NCBI GenBank assembly: GCA_964565375.1
Contig: CAZMEV010000160.1
Coordinates: forward strand, 1 to 5,670
Origin: SLAN01 sp964565375
GTDB lineage: Bacteria > Spirochaetota > Spirochaetia > DSM-27196 > SKKC01
Direction: 5' to 3'
DNA length: 5,670 nt
Shown: piece after piece, positions 1 through 5,637 of the stretch
Numbering within the stretch: the first letter of the stretch is position 1
Layout: the number at the start of each line of letters is the position of its first letter
Translations under genes and position numbers: made by a program
The notes under the pieces: model-generated
Databases searched by the model: none
Told to the model about the DNA's origin: nothing
Seen by the model: the letters and a program-made list of their open reading frames with translations, nothing else

Positions 1-214
1 AGCCATGGGGCCGGCCTTCTGGCCAGGCACCGGTTCCTTAAGACGGGGATAGCCATGGGGCCGGCCTTCTGGCCAGGCACCGAATTCCTTAGGCCGGGGT
101 TTTCCCGGCCGGCGCCTTTGACCAGGCACCGGTTCCTTGAACCGGGATCGCCCCGGGCCGGCCCTTTGACCAGACACCGAATTCCTTAGGCCGGGGTTTT
201 CCCGGCCGGCGCCT
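1..214. repeat. GC-rich tandem repeat, about 4.3 units of 50 bp in two alternating versions
   Basis: Seen directly: positions 1-32 recur exactly at 51-82 (period 50), and the 40-bp stretch 78-117 recurs exactly at 175-214 (period 97). Units 1 and 3 carry ACCGGTTCCTT, while units 2 and 4 carry ACCGAATTCCTTAGGCCGGG, so the array reads a-b-a'-b' plus a partial unit. Each b unit contains a perfect 7-bp hairpin, GGCCGGG/CCCGGCC with a GTTTT loop, at 92-110 and again at 189-207. The array enters the window from the left, so its true length is unknown. Its right end covers the first two bases of the aroA stop codon (213-215). Any aroA transcript would run through it. The hairpins lack a following T-run on the minus strand, so they are not classical intrinsic terminators. 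Function is unknown; a length-variable minisatellite is the simplest reading. Confidence 0.9.
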
Positions 215-1484
215 ATTCTCCCGAGAGCTTTCGCAGCGTCTCGAAAAAGCCGGGATAGGTTACCGCAGCCCGCTCGGCAGTATCCACGCTGACCCAGTCC
301 CGGCTCGCGAGGCCCGCCACGGCGAGTGCCATGACTACCCGGTGGTCGCCGTGCCCATGCACGCTTCCCCCGCGGATAACTCCCGGGTGCACGGTCATGC
401 CGTCCTCAGCCTCGTCCACCGATAAGCCGAGCTTGGCGAGCTCTTGTGCCATAACCGCGATGCGGTCTGTCTCCTTTGCACGCGCCTGTGGAACATTTGT
501 CAGATGAAGCGGGCTGTCACAGGCGGCGCCGAGAACCGCAAGTGCCGGAAGCGCATCGGGCGTTGCATTGAGGTCGAGGGTGCCACCGGCGAGTTTTCCG
601 TACCCCGGGCCCTTGAGTTTCACCGTTCGCGGTCTTGGCCACGACACTTCGCATCCGAGCGATGAGAGCATGTCGAGTACGGCCCGGTCGCCCTGCGGGT
701 CATCGGGATGGATCTCCTCTATGGTGACCGTTCCCCCGGTCATAGCCGCGGCGACGAAAAGGAAGGTGGCGCTCGAGTAGTCTCCGGGGACATCGGTACG
801 GAAGGCCTTATACGCCTGTCCGCCTGAAACCGAAAAGCGTTCGTACCCGTCGCGCTCATAGGCAATTTCCTGCCGGTCGAGCCACCAGAGGGTCATGTCG
901 ACGTACGGCCGTTCCCATAGCAGCGGCAGCTGTATTTCGCTGTCGCCGGCAGCAAGCGGGCAGGCGAGAAGCAGCGAGCTCAGGTACTGACTTGTCGGAG
1001 ATTCGAGGCTGATGTTTCCTCCCGCGAGGCCCCCCCCGACCGAAAGCGGCGCGCATCCGTCGCCGTTGTGTGACCAGGCGGACGCGCCGAGTTCGCTGAG
1101 CGCGGTAAGCAGGTTCTGCGCGCTTCGACGCCGGATCTGCTCGTCGCCGGTGAACACCGTTGTTCCGGAGGCCAGCGCGGCTGTACCCATCGCGAGGAAG
1201 AGGGTCGTGCCGGAGTTGCCCACGTCAATTGTGTCGCTCGGCGCCTGAGGGCGGCCGGCGGTGCCGGTGACGATAAGGCAGTCACGGTCGGATTCTTCTA
1301 TGTCGGCGCCGAGCGCGCGGCAGGTCGCGATGCATGAGGCGGCATCCTCGCTGTCGAGTGGATGGTCGATGCGGCTTACACCCTCGGCAAGCGATGCGAT
1401 AAGAATTGCACGAATCGTGTGTGATTTGCTTGCGGGAGCCTGAGTCCTCCCGGTAAGCGTTGCGGGGTATATTGTTTCAGTCAT
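213..1484 (-). CDS. aroA: 3-phosphoshikimate 1-carboxyvinyltransferase (EPSP synthase)
   Basis: Transfers the enolpyruvyl group of phosphoenolpyruvate to shikimate-3-phosphate, the sixth step of the cytoplasmic shikimate pathway to chorismate. The 423-residue product is of normal family length and has the family motifs in order: SKSHTIR (19-25), DVGNSGTT (87-94), TGDEQIRRR (112-120), SPTSQ (162-166), TPDALPALA (308-316), KETDR (337-341), GDHR (379-382) and a C-terminal TYPGFF. The expected catalytic Asp310, Glu338, Arg341, His381 and Arg382 are present. ATG 1484 was chosen because MTETIYPATLTG matches the usual family N-terminus and a GAGGA box (1500-1496) lies 11 bases upstream. The open frame continues 47 codons further, but that extension looks non-coding in this frame. 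Odd points: the Arg normally following GN(A/S)GTxx is Phe96, and the Lys usually preceding the C-terminal (S/T)(F/Y)P motif is Val408. The family assignment is secure. Catalytic and inhibitor properties may differ from the textbook enzyme. Confidence 0.95.
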   Translation of the reverse strand: MTETIYPATLTGRTQAPASKSHTIRAILIASLAEGVSRIDHPLDSEDAASCIATCRALGADIEESDRDCLIVTGTAGRPQAPSDTIDVGNSGTTLFLAMGTAALASGTTVFTGDEQIRRRSAQNLLTALSELGASAWSHNGDGCAPLSVGGGLAGGNISLESPTSQYLSSLLLACPLAAGDSEIQLPLLWERPYVDMTLWWLDRQEIAYERDGYERFSVSGGQAYKAFRTDVPGDYSSATFLFVAAAMTGGTVTIEEIHPDDPQGDRAVLDMLSSLGCEVSWPRPRTVKLKGPGYGKLAGGTLDLNATPDALPALAVLGAACDSPLHLTNVPQARAKETDRIAVMAQELAKLGLSVDEAEDGMTVHPGVIRGGSVHGHGDHRVVMALAVAGLASRDWVSVDTAERAAVTYPGFFETLRKLSGE

Positions 1485-1605
1485 AGGTCTGCTGTTCCTC
1501 GCTCCGGACGCATAGTATCGCCCCGGCCTGTAATGACTCAAGCGCGGGGTGGCACATGTCGCCATCCAGTTGCTCGGTGCAGACAGGCCGCAGCGTCGGG
1601 CGCAT
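1477..1605 (-). CDS. Possible 42-residue small protein overlapping the aroA start
   Basis: A short open frame starts at ATG 1605 and stops at TGA 1479-1477, so it overlaps the aroA start region by 8 bases. The predicted peptide begins MRPTLRPVCTEQLDGDMCHP and ends SEEQQTYD; it is mildly acidic and has three cysteines. In its favour: a GAGGA box lies about 10 bases before the ATG, roughly three quarters of codons end in G or C as expected for a GC-rich coding region, and the overlap with aroA is typical of translational coupling. The frame stays open about 16 codons upstream of the ATG, with a TTG as an alternative start. I do not recognise the sequence. It could instead be the C-terminal remnant of a decayed gene, or chance. 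It would explain why the region just before aroA looks coding. Confidence 0.33.
   Translation of the reverse strand: MRPTLRPVCTEQLDGDMCHPALESLQAGAILCVRSEEQQTYD
1512..1541 (-). promoter_or_regulatory. Candidate sigma-70-type promoter for aroA
   Basis: Read on the minus strand, TTGAGT (1541-1536) is followed after 18 bases by TACTAT (1517-1512). Each hexamer matches the sigma-70 consensus at four of six positions. Transcription would begin near 1505, giving a leader of about 20 bases that contains the aroA ribosome binding site. If the small ORF at 1477-1605 is real, this promoter lies inside it and would be secondary. The match is ordinary and untested. Confidence 0.25.
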
Positions 1606-1675
1606 GAGCTTGAATTCCTCGTCACAGACCGCGGCCCTCAAGGAAGCGGCAGATCAGGTCGATTCATAGAAGGAT

Positions 1676-2998
1676 ATGAGAGCCTCGCGTCTATTGTTAG
1701 TCTGCATTGCTTTACTGTTCATGAGCCCGAAACTTCCGATCGCTGCACTGTATGTCGAGGAAGAGCAGTTCGGGTTTGTCCTTGACCTGCCGATCGGCTG
1801 GGAGGCGAAGGACTACAATGTCGATGAGGTGACTTTCGAGGGCGCAGGTGACACCGGCGTGGACGCGGATACCCGCGATATCGCGGGTGCGTACCGGTTT
1901 GTCCGCGGCGATCTCGAGACGCGACTTTACGTTTCCGAGCGGGACCTGCTCGGGACCGATGCCTTGCTCGATGTTGGTGCCGAACTGGTTCGGGCGGAAG
2001 GCAATGCTGCGTGGTTTGAGTATCGGGGAGACGATGCCTTTTTCGCGGACGTCACTATAGATGAGAGACGAAGCGGATATATGATCGCTATTCCCTTCGG
2101 TGAGTACGCAGGCGTTCTGTTCGTATCTGCGCCTGAGGATCGCCGGTCGGAAGCGCAGGGTGAGCTTCTGTCGGTTGCCGATGCATTCGGCCCGACCGAA
2201 CCGTATCGCGGTCCGGTAACGGTCTTCTTCGAGGACGACGGATCATCGGACGAGAGCGTGGAGCTTCACTTTCCCGGCCCCTCGGCACGGGGCGCCGTGG
2301 GGGCCGGCTCGGTTGAACTCTCCTATAGCCCTATGGCGATTGAATCAGGAGCTGTTATTGTCGGGCGCGAAGCGGAACTACTTGGCGAGCACGAACACAC
2401 GGTCCACAGCGGTGGGAATGGGGCCCAGCTGTACGGTGAATCCGACGACGACCCCGTGTGGCTTCGCTCATGGCGGAGATATTTCCGGCTTCTGTACCGC
2501 GAAAGCCATAATCGCCTCAGCGGAATTGCCGGCGATATTGAGGCCTATATGAGCGCACACTCAGTGCCTGACGATGCAAGGGCGGATCTGATCCTCTCGT
2601 GGCTGCAGGCATTCGAGTTTCGCCAATCGCCGAATCCCGGGCTTTTTCAACCACCGGTCGAGAGTCTCACCACGGTCAGCGGTGACTGCGACAGTCTGGC
2701 TCTTGTCTATACTATTCTGCTCTCACACTTCGATATCGATGCAAGAATTCTTGTGAGTGTTGAGCACGGCCATGCGATAGCTGTGGTTAACGCCTCCCAC
2801 GCAAGTGAAGGTGAAGGACATGTCCGGGGCAGGGCGCAGGGAGTGCGGACTGACGGAAGTACCGAGTCGTCGCGATTTGTGATCGATGGGGAAGAGTTTC
2901 TCCCGGCCGAAATGACTGCTTCCTGGCCGCTTTCGGTGATTGCCTCCGAGCAGAGCGAAGCCTCCGACTGGCACCTGGTTACGCCGCACGAGCCGTAA
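1676..2998 (+). CDS. Exported protein with C-terminal transglutaminase-like domain
   Basis: The 440-residue product starts with a clear export signal: Arg2 and Arg5, a hydrophobic stretch at about 6-17, and probable cleavage after Ala24 (PIAA). There is no lipobox at the expected place, so it is probably periplasmic or released. Residues 26-175 open with FGFVLDLPIGWE, a pattern of small secreted beta-rich domains (PsbP/Mog1-like; inference only). Residues about 260-415 look transglutaminase-like: SGDCDSLALVY puts the candidate nucleophile at Cys338, HGHAIAV puts the His at 366, and FVIDGEEFLPAEMT supplies Asp404 or Glu412 as third member. Such domains act as cysteine proteases, transglutaminases or inactive binding modules; the substrate cannot be read here. 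ATG 1676 is the first Met after an in-frame TAG (1667-1669). The nearest Shine-Dalgarno-like AAGGA (1670-1674) is only one base from it, which is too close, so the start is somewhat uncertain. Next candidates are TTG 1694 and ATG 1721, but both shorten the signal peptide. The gene diverges from aroA. Confidence 0.85.
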   Translation: MRASRLLLVCIALLFMSPKLPIAALYVEEEQFGFVLDLPIGWEAKDYNVDEVTFEGAGDTGVDADTRDIAGAYRFVRGDLETRLYVSERDLLGTDALLDVGAELVRAEGNAAWFEYRGDDAFFADVTIDERRSGYMIAIPFGEYAGVLFVSAPEDRRSEAQGELLSVADAFGPTEPYRGPVTVFFEDDGSSDESVELHFPGPSARGAVGAGSVELSYSPMAIESGAVIVGREAELLGEHEHTVHSGGNGAQLYGESDDDPVWLRSWRRYFRLLYRESHNRLSGIAGDIEAYMSAHSVPDDARADLILSWLQAFEFRQSPNPGLFQPPVESLTTVSGDCDSLALVYTILLSHFDIDARILVSVEHGHAIAVVNASHASEGEGHVRGRAQGVRTDGSTESSRFVIDGEEFLPAEMTASWPLSVIASEQSEASDWHLVTPHEP

Positions 2999-2999
2999 G

Positions 3000-3020
3000 T
3001 ACTGTCCACCAGATTGGTGG
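3000..3020 (+). repeat. Palindromic element, copy 1 (CCACCA-GAT-TGGTGG)
   Basis: Directly after the stop codon of the transglutaminase-like gene (2996-2998) is TACTGT followed by CCACCA (3006-3011), GAT, and TGGTGG (3015-3020), a perfect 6-bp stem with a 3-base loop. It matches 5617-5637 at 20 of 21 positions; the only difference is in the loop. There is no T-run behind it, so it is not a standard terminator. It may be a dispersed repeat, a 3'-end stabiliser or a protein-binding site. Confidence 0.8.
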
Positions 3021-3054
3021 TGTCTTCGCAATTCCTGGCGGGCGTATCACTGGG

Positions 3055-3112
3055 TATACGGTTCGCGTCGAGGCCATAATTCGAATATACGGTTCGCGTC
3101 GAGGCCATAATT
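3055..3112. repeat. Direct repeat, two copies of a 27-bp sequence at 31-bp spacing
   Basis: Positions 3055-3081 and 3086-3112 are identical over 27 bases (start TATACGGTTCGCG, end CCATAATT), separated by CGAA. Two copies with a 4-base gap are too few and too close for a CRISPR array. A recent tandem duplication or a doubled protein-binding site would both fit. Confidence 0.9.
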
Positions 3113-3212
3113 TTAAAGGCGCCGGCATTTTGAACTCGCCGTCATCTTAAGCCCGCCGCCCGCCGACCGCAGCGTTGCGATCGGCAGGTTCACGGCCAGG
3201 AAAGCATGGTTT

Positions 3213-3324
3213 GTTGGCTCAATCGCTGCGCGGCTTCGTCCGGGTTGGCTCAATCGCCGGAGCGATTGAGTTCACTACGCCGCTCTCGCGCAATCTGACG
3301 ATTGCGCTGCGCGGCTCCGTCCGG
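3213..3324. repeat. REP-like cluster of palindromic and direct repeats
   Basis: GTTGGCTCAATCGC occurs at 3213-3226 and again at 3244-3257 (31-bp spacing). A perfect 9-bp hairpin, CTCAATCGC/GCGATTGAG with a CGGA loop, lies at 3249-3270. A second, 8-bp hairpin, GCGCAATC/GATTGCGC with a TGAC loop, lies at 3288-3307. GCTGCGCGGCTTCGTCCGG at 3225-3243 recurs with one change at 3306-3324. The shared core and paired hairpins resemble the REP/BIME elements found between bacterial genes. It lies just past the 3' end of the transketolase gene, where it could protect the transcript end or limit read-through. Confidence 0.75.
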
Positions 3325-3328
3325 CTTA

Positions 3329-5239
3329 TCAGCCTTTAATGAGCTTCTGGAATTCGGCCTTGATGTTTTCGGTTCCCAGGCCCTGATGCAGGATGTGCTC
3401 GGCGAGACCGCCGGCGCCCTGACGGTGGGTACCGAGGTGGGCGTAGCGCGGGGTCAGGCCTCGCTGGAGCAGCCAGGTTCCGAATCGGGTGCCGAGCCCG
3501 CTCCGCGAGTTCTGTGCCTCCACGAGCAGCACCGCGGGACTCTTTCCGAGGCGTTTCATGCTTTCTTCGTCGACAACGTTCAGCGTCGGTTTGTTCACAA
3601 GGCCGACGTTTACGCCCGATTCGCGAAGCTGGACAGCAGCGTCCATCGCGCGGTGCAGCATTTCACCGTATGTCACAATATATCCGGCGGTACCTTCGAG
3701 GATTACCTCATCCTTGTCCGGCACGAACTCGTATCCGGCTTCCGGTGAGAAGTACTGGTTGGCTCCATCCTCGGTAAGCACGTACGGTACGGTGCTGCGG
3801 GTGGAAAATACGAAGCGAAGGCCCTCGTCGTTGAATACCCGCTTAACAATGGCGCGAAGCTGATGGGTGTCGGCAGGGAAGTAGAGCCTCGTATCCTCGG
3901 ATATTTCGTCGACCCCGCTGTCCGCGAAGAAGATGTTAATGCCGTAATGGCAGGTGTTGTCCGCAAGGTGGTCCACTCCTGCATGAGAGAAGTGGCACAG
4001 TACGTTGCTCTTGTTGAGCCTGGCCATGGTAATTTCCGACACGACCATCTCGAGAAAGGCGCTGAATGTGCTGAACACGCCCTGGCGGCCTTTCTCAAAG
4101 CCGAACCCGGCAGCGGCAGAAAAGTTGCCGCGCTCCATGACGCCGCCGCGGACGTACACCTCGGGAACCCGCTGGCCGACGGTGTTCAGTCCTGTGGAGC
4201 CTTCGAGGTCGCTGTCGATTACCATAATACGACTGGTACGCTCTTCGGCGGGCATTTCCTCGATAATCTCGGAGAGGACCTTTCCGAACTCCTTGCGATT
4301 GCTGCCTGTTTCGGTTGAGCAACCGCGGTAGGTCGCCGAGCTGCTGATCTTGCTTACGCCTTTGAGGTACTCGGCTGCTTTGTTCTGGCCCCGTTTCTCG
4401 AGGTACTCGACGGATGCATCGACCGGAATGACTTCATGTCCCTTATGCGATCCCTCGATTCCAGGCACGCCGGGTGCCATGGGGCGCCGGTTTATGAGTG
4501 CATTCGGGCCACCGGTGCTGATCGCGGTCTGCATGCGCCCGTACAGTTCGTCGATATTTTCCGGGTCACAGCTTGTGACGTTCAGACCGTGTCCCTTCAG
4601 AGTTCGTTCTATGTCGTACCCGTGCAGGTAATCCTGGGGGTGGCCGGAAATGGTAACGTTATTGTCGTCTACGAGAATGGTTACATTCAGATCATAGGCA
4701 ACCGCAAGGCGAGCCGCTTCGGCATCGTTCCCTTCCATCTGGCTTCCGTCACTTGCGAGAAGCACGACGTTCTTGTCGGGGTTGGCCCGGGCTACGCCGT
4801 TAATAAACGGCCACATGTGACCGAGGCGGCCTGAGCTGAACTTTATGCCGAGTTCCGGGTCGAGCTCCGGGTGTCCGTAGAGGCCGTGATCTGCTTCCCG
4901 GTAGTGGAGAAGCTTCTCAAAGGGAATTTCTTCGTTGAAGGCGGAGAGCGCATACTGGATCGCGACCCGGTGCCCGGCTTCGTCGAAACATACTGGATAT
5001 ACCTTGTCGCTGCCCCGCATGAACCCTTCTGCGATCAGTGTCTCGGGGACAATGCTGTAGGGTCCGCCGGAGTGACCGCTCAAGCCTTTGGCGCCGGCTA
5101 CGGCAGTGAAAAAGACAATCACATCCCGATAAAGATCGATATTCGTCTGCAGCTGCTTACGCTGCTCGTCGGTCAGCGAACTGCTGGACGGATCGAGTGA
5201 CAGTGGTTTGTACCCTTCGATTGAAACTGGAAAGCTCAT
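3329..5239 (-). CDS. tkt: Transketolase (thiamine diphosphate-dependent), single-chain, divergent type
   Basis: Moves two-carbon ketol units between sugar phosphates in the non-oxidative pentose phosphate pathway; needs thiamine diphosphate and a divalent metal. The 636 residues contain three domains: PP domain about 1-300, Pyr domain about 301-490, C-terminal domain from about 508. Visible motifs are GHSGGP (55-60), His90 in EAGH, GHPE (122-125), GRLGHMW (137-143), SDGSQMEGNDAEA with metal ligand Asp164, DDNNVTISG with Asn193, His265 and His268, catalytic Glu369 in GVMERGNF, Asp427 and His431, and Arg481 for substrate phosphate. These line up with E. coli TktA His26, His66, His100, Asp155, Asn185, His261, Glu411, Asp469, His473 and Arg520 (alignment by eye). 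Variants are SDG for the usual GDG and GHMWPFIN for the usual GxGxxxA stretch. ATG 5239 was chosen for its AAGGAG box; the frame is open 57 codons further upstream, but that extension has no family character. A different ketol substrate cannot be excluded. Confidence 0.88.
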   Translation of the reverse strand: MSFPVSIEGYKPLSLDPSSSSLTDEQRKQLQTNIDLYRDVIVFFTAVAGAKGLSGHSGGPYSIVPETLIAEGFMRGSDKVYPVCFDEAGHRVAIQYALSAFNEEIPFEKLLHYREADHGLYGHPELDPELGIKFSSGRLGHMWPFINGVARANPDKNVVLLASDGSQMEGNDAEAARLAVAYDLNVTILVDDNNVTISGHPQDYLHGYDIERTLKGHGLNVTSCDPENIDELYGRMQTAISTGGPNALINRRPMAPGVPGIEGSHKGHEVIPVDASVEYLEKRGQNKAAEYLKGVSKISSSATYRGCSTETGSNRKEFGKVLSEIIEEMPAEERTSRIMVIDSDLEGSTGLNTVGQRVPEVYVRGGVMERGNFSAAAGFGFEKGRQGVFSTFSAFLEMVVSEITMARLNKSNVLCHFSHAGVDHLADNTCHYGINIFFADSGVDEISEDTRLYFPADTHQLRAIVKRVFNDEGLRFVFSTRSTVPYVLTEDGANQYFSPEAGYEFVPDKDEVILEGTAGYIVTYGEMLHRAMDAAVQLRESGVNVGLVNKPTLNVVDEESMKRLGKSPAVLLVEAQNSRSGLGTRFGTWLLQRGLTPRYAHLGTHRQGAGGLAEHILHQGLGTENIKAEFQKLIKG

Positions 5240-5248
5240 AGGTAATAT

Positions 5249-5254
5249 CTCCTT
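5249..5254 (-). promoter_or_regulatory. Strong ribosome binding site fixing the transketolase start
   Basis: On the minus strand, AAGGAG (5254-5249) lies 9 bases before ATG 5239. This is a near-perfect Shine-Dalgarno sequence at good spacing. It decides against the longer open frame starting at 5410. I see no good sigma-70 promoter between here and 5410. Confidence 0.85.
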
Positions 5255-5447
5255 ATACTTACGATATTTAGGTTGTGCTCGCTCAAATACCGGCGTGTCA
5301 GCTACTATTGGTCGCGAGGGACAGGCATGTACCGCCTGCACACTTGAAGGTATCATGGGCACAGACCGATAGTCGAGAAAGCGAACGGCGGTAGTGGGCA
5401 ATGGCTGCACTTCTCTGCGGAAATCACATGTAACTGCGATGATTTGC

Positions 5448-5476
5448 TTCCCTCACGATGAATGAACGTGTATACT
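5448..5476 (+). promoter_or_regulatory. Candidate plus-strand promoter
   Basis: TTCCCT (5448-5453), a 17-base spacer, then TATACT (5471-5476). The -10 matches consensus at five of six positions; the -35 is weak at three of six. Transcription would start near 5484 and run into the terminator at 5558-5601, giving an RNA of about 120 bases. The -10 overlaps the left arm of an inverted repeat, which suggests repressor or activator control. Confidence 0.35.
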
Positions 5477-5495
5477 AATCGCTACCCGTATACAC
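5468..5495. promoter_or_regulatory. Inverted repeat GTGTATAC-N12-GTATACAC, possible operator
   Basis: The 8-bp arms at 5468-5475 and 5488-5495 are perfectly complementary. They are 20 bp apart centre to centre, about two helical turns, as expected for a dimeric DNA-binding protein on one face. The left arm overlaps the candidate -10 TATACT. It could instead form an RNA hairpin with a 12-base loop. The regulator is unknown. Confidence 0.5.
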
Positions 5496-5557
5496 CAGGT
5501 TTTGCACCGTTTCCCGGCGGGTACAATGCGTAGAATCCGTCCTTGGGGTTTTTTTGT

Positions 5558-5601
5558 GGGCCCGCCCGTGAGCCAGCGACACGGGGTGGGCCCCTTTTTT
5601 T
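5558..5601 (+). terminator. Strong plus-strand intrinsic terminator with no obvious gene before it
   Basis: GGGCCCGCCCGTG (5558-5570) pairs with CACGGGGTGGGCCC (5580-5593), with one bulged G and one G-T wobble, around a 9-base loop. A C and seven Ts (5595-5601) follow. On the minus strand the stem is followed by an A-run, so it works only on plus-strand transcripts. No plus-strand gene lies between 2998 and this site. A further run of seven Ts (5549-5555) sits just before the stem. It may end a small RNA or act as an attenuator for a gene beyond the right edge. Confidence 0.85.
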
Positions 5602-5616
5602 GCTCCGTTGCTTGAT

Positions 5617-5637
5617 TACTGTCCACCAAATTGGTGG
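5617..5637 (+). repeat. Palindromic element, copy 2 (CCACCA-AAT-TGGTGG)
   Basis: TACTGT followed by CCACCA (5623-5628), AAT, and TGGTGG (5632-5637). It matches the copy at 3000-3020 at 20 of 21 bases and has the same orientation. It lies 15 bp after the plus-strand terminator, as copy 1 lies just after a plus-strand stop codon. Confidence 0.8.

Larger units (their letters stand above)
2999..3328. other. Non-coding interval between convergent genes, rich in repeats and hairpins
   Basis: No convincing ORF in 330 bp. It contains the palindrome at 3000-3020, a 31-bp direct repeat (3055-3112), an imperfect hairpin at 3163-3184 (CCGACCGCAG pairing with TTGCGATCGG, with one mismatch and one G-T wobble) and the palindromic cluster 3213-3324. 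Both flanking genes point into it, so terminators would be expected. None of the hairpins is followed by a T-run on the relevant strand, so no classical intrinsic terminator is visible for either gene. Confidence 0.8.

Noticed and set aside
55..189. Open frame of 44 codons through the tandem repeat (starts MGPAFWPGTEFLRPGF)
   Set aside because: It is a by-product of the repeat's GC-rich sequence, has no ribosome binding site, and its neighbouring repeat copy is closed by a stop after 15 codons.
1524..1590. Inverted repeat CGGCCTGT ... ACAGGCCG upstream of aroA
   Set aside because: The 8-bp arms are 51 bp apart and lie in what may be coding sequence; this is expected by chance at this GC content.
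1485..1625. 47-residue N-terminal extension of AroA
   Set aside because: Family members start near MTETIYPATLTG, a ribosome binding site precedes ATG 1484, and the extension's composition is not coding-like in this frame.
3055..3112. CRISPR-like repeat pair
   Set aside because: Only two copies with a 4-base gap; no spacer-sized interval and no cas gene.
3302..5200. Long plus-strand open frames opposite the transketolase gene
   Set aside because: They are antisense shadows of a well-supported gene in a GC-rich genome and have no domains of their own.
5240..5410. 57-residue N-terminal extension of transketolase
   Set aside because: The AAGGAG box before ATG 5239 is nearly perfect, and the extension lacks any family resemblance.
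5476..5545. tRNA or known riboswitch before the terminator
   Set aside because: No GGTTCGAATCC-type T-arm or cloverleaf, and none of the riboswitch core motifs I know (TPP, cobalamin, SAM, glycine, fluoride, c-di-GMP) is visible.
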